Positions 11,071 to 21,194 of a DNA stretch of 41,450 nt are shown one piece after another. Under the pieces are notes generated by a model that had not been told where the DNA came from, did not search any database, and saw only the letters and a program-made list of their open reading frames with translations. The translations under genes and the position numbers were made by a program. The DNA is taken from assembly GCF_900114355.1 (NCBI RefSeq), contig NZ_FOSS01000003.1, forward strand, positions 140,250-181,699. The letters run 5' to 3'. Source of the DNA: Lysobacter sp. cf310 (GTDB taxonomy: Bacteria > Pseudomonadota > Gammaproteobacteria > Xanthomonadales > Xanthomonadaceae). Numbering within the stretch: position 1 is the first letter of the stretch; each line of letters starts with the position of its first letter.

Positions 11071-11745
11071 ATGAATCGCTCGCTCCTTACCTCCTCGCAG
11101 CCGCCCCTGATGACCCGCGTCGGCGGCGTCGGCCAATGGCTGGGTCCGCTGGGTCTGCGCGTCCTGCTGGCTTGGGAATTCTTCGAGGCCGGCCGCGAAA
11201 AACTGCAGGGCCAGAACTGGTTCGCCGAATTGGGCGACAAGTTTCCGCAGCCGTTCGCGCTGCTCGGCCCGCAGCTCAACTGGACCATGGCCACCTGGGT
11301 GGAACTGCTGGGCGCGATCGCGCTGCTGCTGGGCCTGGGCACGCGCTATGTCGCCGCCGCCCTGTGGGTACTGACCGTGGTGGCGATCTACGCGGTGCAC
11401 TGGCCGGCGGAGTGGTCGAGCCTGGCCGAGCTGTGGAGGGGCTATGCGATCAGCAACGAGGGCTACGGCAACTACAAGCTGCCGCTGCTGTACCTGGCGA
11501 TGCTGCTGCCGCTGACCCTCAACGGCGCGGGTCGTTTGAGCCTGGACCATTGGATCGCGACGCGACGCTCGACGGTAGCCGCCGCGCCGTCCGGCCAGAC
11601 CGCCTGGGGCGTGGTGCTGCTGGCGATCGGTCTGCCGACCTCGCTGCTGCTGCCCTGGGTGGGCGGCGCCCTGGCGCTGGCCGGCCTGGCGCTGGCGATC
11701 AAGCCGCAAGCGCGCACGGCCTGGGCCGACGTCGCCACCGCCTGA
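11071..11745 (+). CDS. DoxX-family membrane protein (HvfX-like)
   Basis: The 224-residue protein has about five hydrophobic helices. DoxX-type features are [21 protein letters not shown] near the N-terminus and [20 protein letters not shown] in the second helix pair. A longer extracytoplasmic loop ([18 protein letters not shown]...) precedes helix four. DoxX proteins often accompany DUF692/DUF2063 pairs, where the gene is called hvfX in Haemophilus-type clusters. A role in quinone- or thiol-linked membrane redox is possible but unproven. It is the first gene of the apparent operon, 84 bases before the precursor gene. The family assignment is good; the molecular function is open. Confidence 0.82.
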   Translation: MNRSLLTSSQPPLMTRVGGVGQWLGPLGLRVLLAWEFFEAGREKLQGQNWFAELGDKFPQPFALLGPQLNWTMATWVELLGAIALLLGLGTRYVAAALWVLTVVAIYAVHWPAEWSSLAELWRGYAISNEGYGNYKLPLLYLAMLLPLTLNGAGRLSLDHWIATRRSTVAAAPSGQTAWGVVLLAIGLPTSLLLPWVGGALALAGLALAIKPQARTAWADVATA

Positions 11746-11829
11746 AGCGCTAGCTCCCTATCCGAATTCGCGCCGCATCCGCGACGCATTCCCCCGCGGC
11801 GCTGCCGCACAACCTTTGGAGTAATCGCT

Positions 11830-12300
11830 ATGTCCCACAACACCCCGCGTAACACCGGCGTCGGCATGCTCGGCATCGCGCTGGCCGGCCTGGTCCTCAG
11901 CGGCTCGGCCTTCGCCATGCAGCCGCTCGCCCAGGGCTACATGCTCGCCGCCGGCCATGCCGCCGCGGAAGGCAAGTGCGGCGAAGGCAAGTGCGGCGCC
12001 AACGAAAGCAAGCCGGCCAAGGCCAAGAGCGGCGCGGCCAAGAAGACCGCCGAGGGCAAGTGCGGCGAAGGCCAGTGCGGCGACGCCCGCTTCGCCGCCA
12101 CCGATACCGACGACGACGCACGGGTCTCGCGCGCCGAGTTCCTGGCGGTAGTCCCGAAGGGCGAAGCCGCCTTCAAGAGCAAGGACAGCAACGGCGACGG
12201 CTACATCTCCGAGCACGAGGCGTACTACAGCGTGAAAGCCGCGTTCAACGCCAACGGCAAGGAAATCCCGCGCGGCCTGTTCTCCGGCATCACCGAGTAA
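11830..12300 (+). CDS. EGKCG-repeat RiPP metallophore precursor (bufferin/HvfA-like) with C-terminal EF-hands
   Basis: The 156-residue protein has an N-terminal signal-like segment ([18 protein letters not shown], cut probably after Ala29). A short core then carries its only four cysteines, all in the same motif: EGKCG at 47-51, 52-56 and 75-79, and EGQCG at 80-84, in two pairs separated by a Lys/Ala linker. In related systems the neighbouring DUF692 enzyme converts such cysteines to sulfur heterocycles that bind copper. The C-terminal half has two EF-hand loops: [12 protein letters not shown] (92-103, Ala at the usual Gly) and [12 protein letters not shown] (119-130, canonical). The Cys motifs are encoded by 15-base tandem repeats (11968-11997, 12052-12081). 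GGAG stands before the ATG. Metal-binding and export are inferred. Confidence 0.88.
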   Translation: MSHNTPRNTGVGMLGIALAGLVLSGSAFAMQPLAQGYMLAAGHAAAEGKCGEGKCGANESKPAKAKSGAAKKTAEGKCGEGQCGDARFAATDTDDDARVSRAEFLAVVPKGEAAFKSKDSNGDGYISEHEAYYSVKAAFNANGKEIPRGLFSGITE

Positions 12301-12313
12301 ACCTGCACCGTCC

Positions 12314-12341
12314 GCGCCCCCACGAGCCTTCGTGGGGGCGC
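12314..12341 (+). terminator. Strong hairpin between precursor and modifying-enzyme genes
   Basis: A perfect 12-bp GC-rich stem (GCGCCCCCACGA / TCGTGGGGGCGC) with a GCCT loop starts 13 bases after the precursor stop. It has no T-run. It probably acts as a partial terminator or 3' stabiliser, keeping precursor mRNA in excess over the downstream enzymes. Confidence 0.7.
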
Positions 12342-12359
12342 CTCTCCCGAGACCCCGCC

Positions 12360-13217
12360 ATGCGCACGACACACTCCGCTACATCCGCCGGCCTGGGCCT
12401 GCGTCGCGGCCTGCTGCAAGACCTGTTGAGCATGCCCGACGGCGCCGTGGACTTCCTGGAGGTCGCACCCGACAACTGGATCGGCGTGGGCGGCCAGTTC
12501 GGCGCGGCGCTGGAGCGGCTGTCGGCGCGCTTCCCGATCAGCGCCCACGGCCTGTCGCTGTCGCTGGGCGGCACCGAGCCGCTGGACATGGAGCTGCTGC
12601 GCCGCACCCGCGAATTCAACGATCGCCATCAGGTGATGCTCTACAGCGAACACCTGAGCTACACCTCCGACGACGGTCAGCTCTACGACCTCATGCCGAT
12701 TCCGTTCACCGACGAGGCCATCCGCCACGTCGCCGGGCGCATTCGCCAGGTGCAGGACGTGCTGGGCCGGCGCATCGCGGTGGAGAACGTGTCCTACTAC
12801 GCCGCGCCGTATCAGGCGCTGGCCGAGATCGACTTCATCAACGCTGTCCTGGGGGAGGCCGACACCGACCTGCTGCTGGACGTCAACAACCTCTACGTCA
12901 ATTCGATCAATCACGGCTACGACGCCGAGGCCTTCCTCGCGCGTCTGCCCGGCGAGCGTATCGCCTCCTGCCACATCGCCGGCCACTACGACGAGGACAT
13001 CGACCTGAAAGTCGATACCCACGGCGCGCCGGTCAAGGCCGATGTGTGGTCGCTGCTGGCCAGCGCCTATCGCCGTTTCGGCGTGCGTCCGACCCTGCTG
13101 GAACGCGACTTCAACTTCCCACCGCTGCCCGAGCTGTTGGCCGAGACCGAGCGCATCCGCTCGATGCAGCTGGCCTACGCCGACCGTCAGCGCTTGCTGG
13201 AGCAGGTCCATGCCTGA
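12360..13217 (+). CDS. DUF692 multinuclear iron oxidase (MNIO), RiPP-modifying enzyme (BufB/HvfB-like)
   Basis: Enzymes of this family use a cluster of iron ions and oxygen to oxidise cysteine residues of a partner peptide. The 285-residue protein has the expected TIM-barrel pattern and metal ligands: [61 protein letters not shown] and [13 protein letters not shown]. The ATG at 12360 follows the intergenic hairpin; a longer open frame upstream is only read-through of the preceding gene. It overlaps the DUF2063 gene by eight bases, so the two are translationally coupled. The substrate is inferred to be the EGKCG precursor next door. Confidence 0.95.
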   Translation: MRTTHSATSAGLGLRRGLLQDLLSMPDGAVDFLEVAPDNWIGVGGQFGAALERLSARFPISAHGLSLSLGGTEPLDMELLRRTREFNDRHQVMLYSEHLSYTSDDGQLYDLMPIPFTDEAIRHVAGRIRQVQDVLGRRIAVENVSYYAAPYQALAEIDFINAVLGEADTDLLLDVNNLYVNSINHGYDAEAFLARLPGERIASCHIAGHYDEDIDLKVDTHGAPVKADVWSLLASAYRRFGVRPTLLERDFNFPPLPELLAETERIRSMQLAYADRQRLLEQVHA

Positions 13218-13977
13218 TCGCCTGCGCGAGCAACAGTTCACCCTGGCGCGCCACCTGCGCGACCCGTCCACCCATGCGCCGCCGCCCGGCCTGGAGGACC
13301 GCCGCCTGCGCGTCTATCGCGAGCTGTTCTTCAACAACCTCGAGGGCCTGCTGGCCAACGGTTTCCCTGTGATCGCCGAAACCCTGGGCGCGACGCGCTG
13401 GACCGCGCTGGTGCGCGCCTTCTACGCCGAGCACCGCGCGCAGACCCCGCTGTTCGCGCGCATCGCCGCCGAGTTCGTCGCCTACCTCGAACAACGCGCC
13501 GACGCTACCGAACGGCCGCCCTGGCTGCCCGAACTGGCGCACTACGAATGGGTGGAGCAGGCGCTGTTCGTCAGCGACGCGCAGGCGCCCGCGCACGATG
13601 CCGACGGCGATCTGCTCGATGGCGTGCCGCTGCTGTCGCCGCTGGCGCTGCCCTTGGCCTATCGCTGGCCGGTGACCGAGCTCGGCCCGTCGTTCCAGCC
13701 CGAGCGGCCGCCCGCGGAAGCGACGACCTTGCTGGTGCATCGCGATGCCGACCATCGCGTCCATTTCGCCCGGATCGCGCCGCTCGCGTATCGCCTGCTG
13801 AGCGCGCTGCAAGGCCAGCCGCGAACCGGCCGCGCGCACCTGGCCGCGCTGGCGGCGGAGGCGGGCGGCGACGCCGCCGGGTTCGTGGCGCAAGGCTTGG
13901 CGCTGTTGCAACAACTGCATGCGCAGGGCGTGGTCCTGGGCACTCTCAACTCGATGGAGCAAGACGATGAGCACTAA
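13210..13977 (+). CDS. DUF2063 protein, MNIO partner (BufC/HvfC-like)
   Basis: The 255-residue protein begins with [14 protein letters not shown] and has [27 protein letters not shown], the typical start of the DUF2063 putative DNA-binding/RiPP-recognition domain. A second, beta-rich half follows, seen in two-domain members. DUF2063 proteins accompany DUF692 enzymes and are thought to bind the precursor and hand it to the enzyme. The ATG at 13210 lies inside the end of the MNIO gene (eight-base overlap), and the stop overlaps the next gene by 11 bases. No cysteines or membrane segments stand out. Partner identification rests on family pairing and gene order. Confidence 0.92.
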   Translation: MPDRLREQQFTLARHLRDPSTHAPPPGLEDRRLRVYRELFFNNLEGLLANGFPVIAETLGATRWTALVRAFYAEHRAQTPLFARIAAEFVAYLEQRADATERPPWLPELAHYEWVEQALFVSDAQAPAHDADGDLLDGVPLLSPLALPLAYRWPVTELGPSFQPERPPAEATTLLVHRDADHRVHFARIAPLAYRLLSALQGQPRTGRAHLAALAAEAGGDAAGFVAQGLALLQQLHAQGVVLGTLNSMEQDDEH

Positions 13978-14632
13978 GACCTCGCATCTCGGCGGATGGA
14001 AGCTGTTCTGGCTGATCGCGGCCGCGGTGCTGGCGATGTCGGCGTTGATCCTGGCCCTGAATCCGGACCCGGCCGAGGCCATGCGTTCGGTGATCCGGGC
14101 GACTGCGCGCAGCTCGTTCGTCTTGTTCCTGGCCGCGTTCGTCGCCTCCTCGCTGGCGACCCTGGTGCCCAACGACTTCACCCGTGGCCTGGTGCGCGAA
14201 CGCCGCTACATCGGCCTGTCGTTCGCGTTCTCGCACCTGGTCCACCTGGGCGCGATCTTCAGCTACGGCGTGTTGAACCCGCAGTTCTGGCCCAGCCGCA
14301 GCGCGCTGACCAATCTGCCGGGCACGGTGGGCTATGTGTTCATCGCCTTGCTCGCGGTCACGTCTTTCCACGCCATCTCCAAGCGCTTGAGCGCGACGTC
14401 ATGGAAGCGCCTGCACACCGTCGGCATGTGGACGATCGCGCTGATCTTCGGCCTGTCCTTCTTCAAGCGCATTCCCACCATGGGCGTGGTCTACGCGATT
14501 CCCTTCGCCATCCTCTGCGCCGCCGTCGCCGTCCGTCTGGTCGGCAAGTGGGCGCAGGCGAACAAGCGCCAGCTGGCGCGCACCCGCAGCAACCCGCAAC
14601 ACACCTCCCCCCAAGCACTGGAGTCACCGTAA
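13967..14632 (+). CDS. Ferric-reductase-like transmembrane protein
   Basis: The 221-residue protein has about six hydrophobic helices (first near 14-31) and paired histidines at positions able to hold heme: His90 and His93 (FSHLVHL), His135 (SFHAISK) and His150 (RLHTVGMW). This resembles the heme b membrane domain of ferric reductases and of MsrQ/YedZ, without any attached flavin or NAD domain. It would pass electrons across the inner membrane. The ATG at 13967 overlaps the DUF2063 gene, and its TAA shares bases with the ATG of the next gene. Within this operon it may supply or remove electrons for metal handling or peptide maturation; that is an inference. Confidence 0.78.
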   Translation: MSTKTSHLGGWKLFWLIAAAVLAMSALILALNPDPAEAMRSVIRATARSSFVLFLAAFVASSLATLVPNDFTRGLVRERRYIGLSFAFSHLVHLGAIFSYGVLNPQFWPSRSALTNLPGTVGYVFIALLAVTSFHAISKRLSATSWKRLHTVGMWTIALIFGLSFFKRIPTMGVVYAIPFAILCAAVAVRLVGKWAQANKRQLARTRSNPQHTSPQALESP

Positions 14633-15054
14633 TGAGCAGCACCCTCGAAACCGTTATCTACACCGCGCACACCCACGTCACCGGCGGCCGCATCGGCAGC
14701 GGCACGTCCAGCGATGGCGCGATCGATGTCCAGCTGAGCTCGCCCGGCTCGGGCCGCCCCGGCACCAACCCGGAGCAGCTGTTCGGCATCGGCTACTCGG
14801 CCTGCTTCATCGGCGCCCTGCAGTTCGCCGCGGCCGCGCGCAAGATCAAGCTGCCGGCAGACGCCTCGGTCGATGCCGATGTGGCCTTGGGCCAGATCGC
14901 CAGCGGCGAGTATCAGTTGGCGGTGACTTTGAACGTCAACCTGCCCGGGCTGGACGAGGACCTGAAGCGCGAACTGGTCGCCGCCGCCCACCAGACCTGC
15001 CCGTATTCGCGCATGACGCGCGGCAACGTGAACGTCGAACTCGCGATCGGCTGA
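14632..15054 (+). CDS. Organic hydroperoxide resistance protein (Ohr/OsmC family)
   Basis: Ohr enzymes are cytosolic thiol peroxidases that reduce organic hydroperoxides, using lipoyl groups as reductant. The 140-residue protein has the usual length and both catalytic cysteines: Cys58 in GIGYSACFIGAL and resolving Cys123 in HQTCPYSRMTRGN. It also has TNPEQLF and the conserved Arg near the N-terminus (GGRIG). The start codon overlaps the preceding stop, so it is tightly coupled to the ferric-reductase-like gene. Its presence in a copper-peptide operon suggests protection against copper-driven peroxide chemistry. No separate OhrR gene is nearby. Confidence 0.94.
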   Translation: MSSTLETVIYTAHTHVTGGRIGSGTSSDGAIDVQLSSPGSGRPGTNPEQLFGIGYSACFIGALQFAAAARKIKLPADASVDADVALGQIASGEYQLAVTLNVNLPGLDEDLKRELVAAAHQTCPYSRMTRGNVNVELAIG

Positions 15055-15093
15055 GCCCGATCGCCCCCGCAGCGCCAGCCAGGAGTCAGCCTC

Positions 15094-15615
15094 ATGTGGA
15101 AGGCCATCATCGTAGCTCTCAGTCTGAGCCTCGCCGGCGCGGCGTGTTCGCCCGGCGCCAACGCCAGCCAGGCGCCGCCGGTGCAGGCCCCGGAATTCGC
15201 CGGCATCGAACGCTGGTTCAACAGCCCGCCGCTGAGCATGAGCGGGCTGAAGGGCAGGGTGGTGCTGGTGGAGTTCTGGACCTACACCTGCATCAACTGC
15301 ATCCACGTGCTGCCGCACGTGCAGCAGTGGCACCAGCGCTATCGCGACCAGGGATTGGTGGTGGTCGGCGTGCACACCCCCGAGTACGAGGAGGAGCATG
15401 CCGCCGCCGGCGTGCAGGCCGCGATCCAGCGCCACGGCATCGGCTACCCGGTGGCGCAGGACAACCGCTACGATACCTGGAACGCCTACGGCAACCGCTT
15501 CTGGCCGGCGCTGTACCTGATCGACCGCGATGGCAGGGTCGTGTATCGCCACTACGGCGAAGGCGGCTACGAGACCACCGAGGCGCAGATCCGGCAGCTG
15601 CTGGCGCAGCGCTGA
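15094..15615 (+). CDS. Exported thioredoxin-like (TlpA/AhpC-TSA type) protein with CINC active site
   Basis: The 173-residue protein starts with a signal sequence (MWKAIIVALSLSLAGAACSPG). Cys18 might be lipidated, though the lipobox is imperfect. The thioredoxin fold follows, with WTYTCINCIHVLPHVQQW giving redox cysteines 66 and 69. It also has VVVGVHTPEYEEE and RFWPALYLIDRDGRVVY, seen in the periplasmic domain of DipZ-type proteins. It is likely a periplasmic thiol-disulfide protein. It follows the ohr gene by 39 bases in the same direction. A role in keeping the peptide's or metal-bound thiols reduced is plausible but inferred. Confidence 0.86.
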   Translation: MWKAIIVALSLSLAGAACSPGANASQAPPVQAPEFAGIERWFNSPPLSMSGLKGRVVLVEFWTYTCINCIHVLPHVQQWHQRYRDQGLVVVGVHTPEYEEEHAAAGVQAAIQRHGIGYPVAQDNRYDTWNAYGNRFWPALYLIDRDGRVVYRHYGEGGYETTEAQIRQLLAQR

Positions 15616-15619
15616 GGAG

Positions 15620-15679
15620 CCGGCGCAGGGCCGCGCCGGCCCGGCGCCACCATCGCCGGCGGTGCGAGCCGCCGGCGAT
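15620..15679 (+). terminator. Two successive GC-rich hairpins before the response regulator gene
   Basis: CCGGCGC/GCGCCGG (15620-15626, 15633-15639) is followed by an 11-bp perfect inverted repeat, ATCGCCGGCGG/CCGCCGGCGAT (15652-15662, 15669-15679). Neither has a T-run. They may attenuate transcription into the two-component genes or serve as operators. Confidence 0.45.
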
Positions 15680-15696
15680 CCACCGCCAGGAAACGC

Positions 15697-16437
15697 ATGG
15701 AACACGTAGATCACATCCTGGTCGTCGACGACGACCGCGAGATCCGCCAGATGGTCGCCGACTATCTGCAGAAGAACGGCCTGCGCGCGACCGCCGTCGC
15801 CGACGGCCGCGAAATGCGCGCGGTGCTGGACACGCATGCCGTGGACCTGGTGGTGCTGGATCTGATGATGCCGGGCGAGGACGGCCTGACCCTGGCGCGC
15901 AACCTGCGCGCAGGCAAGCACCGCGCAGTGCCGATCGTGATGCTGACCGCCCGCGACGACCAGACCGACCGCATCGTCGGCCTGGAGATGGGCGCCGACG
16001 ACTACGTGACCAAGCCGTTCGCCGCGCGCGAGCTGCTGGCGCGGATCAAGGCCGTGATCCGGCGCACGCGCATGCTGCCTCCCAACCTGCAGGTCAGTCA
16101 GGCCAGTCATGTGCTGGCGTTCGGGCGCTGGCGCCTGGACACCACCGCGCGCCACCTGCTCGATCCGGACGGCACCGTGGTGGCCCTGAGCGGCGCCGAA
16201 TTCCGTCTGCTGCGCGTGTTTCTCGACCACGCCAACCGCGTGCTCAGCCGCGACCAGCTGCTCAGCCTCACCCAAGGCCGCGATGCCGAACCGTTCGACC
16301 GCTCCATCGACCTGATGGTCAGTCGCCTGCGTCAGCGTTTGCAGGACGACGCGCGCGAGCAGAGCTATATCAAGACCGTGCGCAGCGAAGGCTACGTGTT
16401 CAGCATGGCCGTGACCTTGGTCGGTGACGAGGCATGA
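15697..16437 (+). CDS. OmpR-family response regulator
   Basis: The 246-residue protein has a receiver domain (about 6-120) with acidic pocket Asp11-Asp13, phospho-acceptor Asp55 (VLDLMMP), Thr84 and Lys106 (TKPF). A winged-helix DNA-binding domain follows (about 140-238, with LSGAEFRLLRVFLDH, LSRDQLL, RSIDLMVSRLRQRL and IKTVRSEGYVF). Its stop overlaps the start of the kinase gene by four bases, a typical cognate pair. The direct TGTATC repeats upstream of the RiPP operon have the spacing used by this family, so it may control its own operon. The signal is unknown; copper or oxidative stress is likely from context. Confidence 0.95.
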   Translation: MEHVDHILVVDDDREIRQMVADYLQKNGLRATAVADGREMRAVLDTHAVDLVVLDLMMPGEDGLTLARNLRAGKHRAVPIVMLTARDDQTDRIVGLEMGADDYVTKPFAARELLARIKAVIRRTRMLPPNLQVSQASHVLAFGRWRLDTTARHLLDPDGTVVALSGAEFRLLRVFLDHANRVLSRDQLLSLTQGRDAEPFDRSIDLMVSRLRQRLQDDAREQSYIKTVRSEGYVFSMAVTLVGDEA

Positions 16438-17753
16438 CGCCGTCGCGCACGTCGCGCTGGTTGCCCAGGACCATCGCCTCGCGCTTGTATCTGATCCTGT
16501 TCACGGGGCTGCTGATCGCGCATGGTTTGTCTTTCGGCCTGCTGTTCTACGAGCGCTACGAAGCCGCGTCCTCGATGCTGATGAGCAATCTGGAGCAGGA
16601 CGCGGTGGTGGCGGTCAAATTGCTGGACCGTTTGCCCGCGCAGGAACGCGCGCATTGGTTGCCGCAACTGCGGCGACGCACCTTCCATTACCAACTCGGC
16701 CCCGGCCAGGCCGGCGGCCCGCTGATCGGCGACACCGCGCAGGAGATGAGCCGACGCGTCGGCACAGTGCTGGGCCCGCGTTACCCGATCGTCGCCAACA
16801 GCGTGTCCGCCGAGCCCGAGCGCTTCCAGATCCACCTGCGCCTCAGCGACGGCTCGCCCATGTACATCGAAGTGCAGCCGTCGATGATGCCGTTGGCCAA
16901 GTGGCTGCCGTACGTGCTGTTCGCGCAGCTGGGCCTGTTGCTGCTATGCACCTGGGCCGCGGTGCGCCTGGCGACGCGACCACTGGAGCGCCTGGCCAAT
17001 GCTGCCCAGACTCTGAGTCCGGGCGGCGACGGCGAGCGCCTGCGGGAAGGCGGCCCCACCGAGGTCGCCAAGGCGGTTGCGGCCTTCAACGCCATGCAGG
17101 ACCGCATCGCCGAGTACACCCAGGAGCGCCTGCAGATACTCGCCTCGATCTCGCACGACCTGCAGACCCCTATCACGCGCATGCACCTGCGCGCCGAGGC
17201 CATGGACGAGTCGCCCGAGCGCGAGAAGATGATCGAGGACCTGCGCCAGATGCAGCATCTGGTACGCGAGGGCATCGCCTATGCGCGCAGCGCGCACGGC
17301 GGCGCGGAAGCGTCGGTGCGCATCGACCTCAACGCCTTCCTCGACAGCCTGGTGTACGACTATCAGGACATCGGCAAGTCGGTCGCCTACACCGGCCGCG
17401 TCGATGCGCCGCTGACCACGCGCCCGCAAGCGCTGCGCCGCGTGCTGGCCAACCTGCTCGACAACGCCCTCAATTACGCCGGCGCGGCGGAGCTGGACGT
17501 CGGCCGCGAAACCGACGGCGCGGTGCGGATCAGCGTACGCGACCGCGGCCCCGGCATCCCCGAAGCCGAACTGGACAAGGTGCTGCAACCGTTCTATCGC
17601 CTGGAAGGTTCGCGCAACCGCGACACCGGCGGCACCGGACTGGGCCTGGCGATAGCGCAGCAGCTGGCCCGATCGATCGGCGCCGCATTGAGCTTGCGCA
17701 ATCGCGAAGGCGGTGGATTGGAAGCGGTGGTGCTGCTGCGCGGCGAAAACTAA
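16434..17753 (+). CDS. Sensor histidine kinase
   Basis: The 439-residue kinase has two transmembrane helices (about 15-40 and 160-182) that flank a periplasmic domain of about 120 residues. A HAMP-like linker follows (ATRPLERLANAA). The H-box SHDLQTPITRMHL contains phospho-acceptor His241, followed by N-box LANLLDNALNYA, G1 DRGPGIP and G2 GTGLGLAIAQQL, all intact. The periplasmic part has few His or Met residues, so it does not look like a CusS-type copper sensor. It forms a pair with the overlapping OmpR-type gene and ends the operon. Confidence 0.95.
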   Translation: MTPSRTSRWLPRTIASRLYLILFTGLLIAHGLSFGLLFYERYEAASSMLMSNLEQDAVVAVKLLDRLPAQERAHWLPQLRRRTFHYQLGPGQAGGPLIGDTAQEMSRRVGTVLGPRYPIVANSVSAEPERFQIHLRLSDGSPMYIEVQPSMMPLAKWLPYVLFAQLGLLLLCTWAAVRLATRPLERLANAAQTLSPGGDGERLREGGPTEVAKAVAAFNAMQDRIAEYTQERLQILASISHDLQTPITRMHLRAEAMDESPEREKMIEDLRQMQHLVREGIAYARSAHGGAEASVRIDLNAFLDSLVYDYQDIGKSVAYTGRVDAPLTTRPQALRRVLANLLDNALNYAGAAELDVGRETDGAVRISVRDRGPGIPEAELDKVLQPFYRLEGSRNRDTGGTGLGLAIAQQLARSIGAALSLRNREGGGLEAVVLLRGEN

Positions 17754-17795
17754 CTAACGATCAAGACGACCGGCGACACGACGCCGATCGTCGGC

Positions 17796-18221
17796 TCAAT
17801 GCACCGCTTCGTTACCGCCGCTGGGCCCCTCCAGCGACGGGCGCTGGCTGTCGGCGAGTTCCTTTTCGAATTCGGCTTCGAACTGCTCGAAACTCAGGCC
17901 GCGGTCGGCGGCTTCCTGGGCGGCCGCGGCGCTGAGCGCCGGCGAGAACTTGAGCTGCACGGATTCGCCTTCGCGCTCGTGCAGGGCGGCGGCGCGCTTG
18001 AGCATGATCAGGACCTTGGCGGCGCTGTCGGAGCCGCCGACGATGCGCCCGCCCAGGCCCAGGGTCCATTCGCCGTCGCGCCGCACGATGCCGCCCAGCA
18101 ACTGGCCGTTGCGGTCGCGCATCTCGGCGTGGGGCTCGATCGCGGGTGCGGCGGGGGCGCGGGCGGCCTTGGCGGCTTTGCGCTTCTTGGCGTCGCGGCG
18201 GGCTTTGGAATGGATCGACAT
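17796..18221 (-). CDS. Small conserved-looking protein of unknown function
   Basis: The 141-residue protein is not recognised. It begins with a very basic, Ala-rich tail (SKARRDAKKRKAAKAAR), then a compact part with GGIVRRDGEWTLGLGGRIVGG, an amphipathic helix (AAKVLIMLKRAAALHERE) and an acidic C-terminus. There is no signal peptide or membrane segment. The basic N-terminus could touch nucleic acid, but nothing proves it. A purine-rich AGAGGAAG precedes the ATG. It stands alone, convergent with the histidine kinase gene and downstream of the copper ATPase gene. Confidence 0.7.
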   Translation of the reverse strand: MSIHSKARRDAKKRKAAKAARAPAAPAIEPHAEMRDRNGQLLGGIVRRDGEWTLGLGGRIVGGSDSAAKVLIMLKRAAALHEREGESVQLKFSPALSAAAAQEAADRGLSFEQFEAEFEKELADSQRPSLEGPSGGNEAVH

Positions 18222-18321
18222 GGGGCTTCCTCTGGCCGCTACCGGACCGTCTACGCGCAGATCATAGCCCGAGCCGGAAGGCGCCGCGTCCCGTCGCCGG
18301 GCGCGCGGCGCTGCCTGCCGT

Positions 18322-20687
<2,366 letters not shown>

Positions 20688-20691
<4 letters not shown>

Positions 20692-21086
20692 GCGTCCTCC
20701 TGCGCCAGCGCGGCCAGGATCGGGCAACGCTGCAGCGCGCCGTGGCCGGGGCAGGCCTCGACCAGCACGCGCAGACCGTCGCGGATGCGGCTGAGTTCGG
20801 CCAGCTTGCGTTCGACATCGGCGAGCTTCTCGCTCGCGGCGGTCTTGAGACTGCCCATATCGTCGTCGCGGCGCGAGGACAGTTCGAGCAGGTCGCGGAT
20901 CTCGACCAGGGTGAAGCCCAGCGCCTTGGCACGGCGCAGGAAGCGCAGGCGTTCGACGTCGCGCTCGTCGTAGGCGCGATAGCCCGAGGCCTGGCGCTCG
21001 GGCGGCGGCAGGATGCCGTTGCGTTCGTAGTAGCGCACGGTGTCGATGGGGACGCCGGCGCGTTTGGCCAGTAGACCGATCTGCAT
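20688..21086 (-). CDS. cueR: MerR-family copper-responsive regulator (CueR-like)
   Basis: Regulators of this type bind promoters with an overlong spacer and activate them when Cu(I) binds. The 132-residue protein has an N-terminal winged helix ([27 protein letters not shown]), a coiled-coil dimer helix, and metal-loop cysteines 112 and 121 ([15 protein letters not shown]). The Cys spacing is one residue longer than in E. coli CueR. It lies directly upstream of the copper ATPase gene with a four-base ATGA overlap. A perfect palindrome within a TTGACT promoter lies 44 bases upstream of its ATG, so it likely activates itself and the pump. Metal specificity is inferred from context. Confidence 0.9.
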
Positions 21087-21116
21087 GGCTGCAGTCTCTG
21101 AGGTGGTGAAGGTGGC

Positions 21117-21151
21117 GCCAGTCTCCGGTCTGGACCATGGTCCAGAGTCAA
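21117..21151 (-). promoter_or_regulatory. MerR-type promoter/operator of cueR-copA
   Basis: On the minus strand TTGACT (21146-21151) is followed by the 16-base perfect palindrome CTGGACCATGGTCCAG (21130-21145). A weak -10-like GAGACT is separated from TTGACT by about 20 bases. A long spacer filled by a dyad is the hallmark of MerR-family promoters. A variant palindrome stands before copL. Confidence 0.75.
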
Positions 21152-21194
21152 GCCTGCGCGAGCGGCGGGGTGCGCCGCCGCCCGCGCTGCGTGT

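Noticed and set aside
11968-12081. Repeat array considered as CRISPR-like
   Set aside because: The 15-base repeats are tandem, in frame and encode the EGKCG motifs. There are no spacers and no cas genes.
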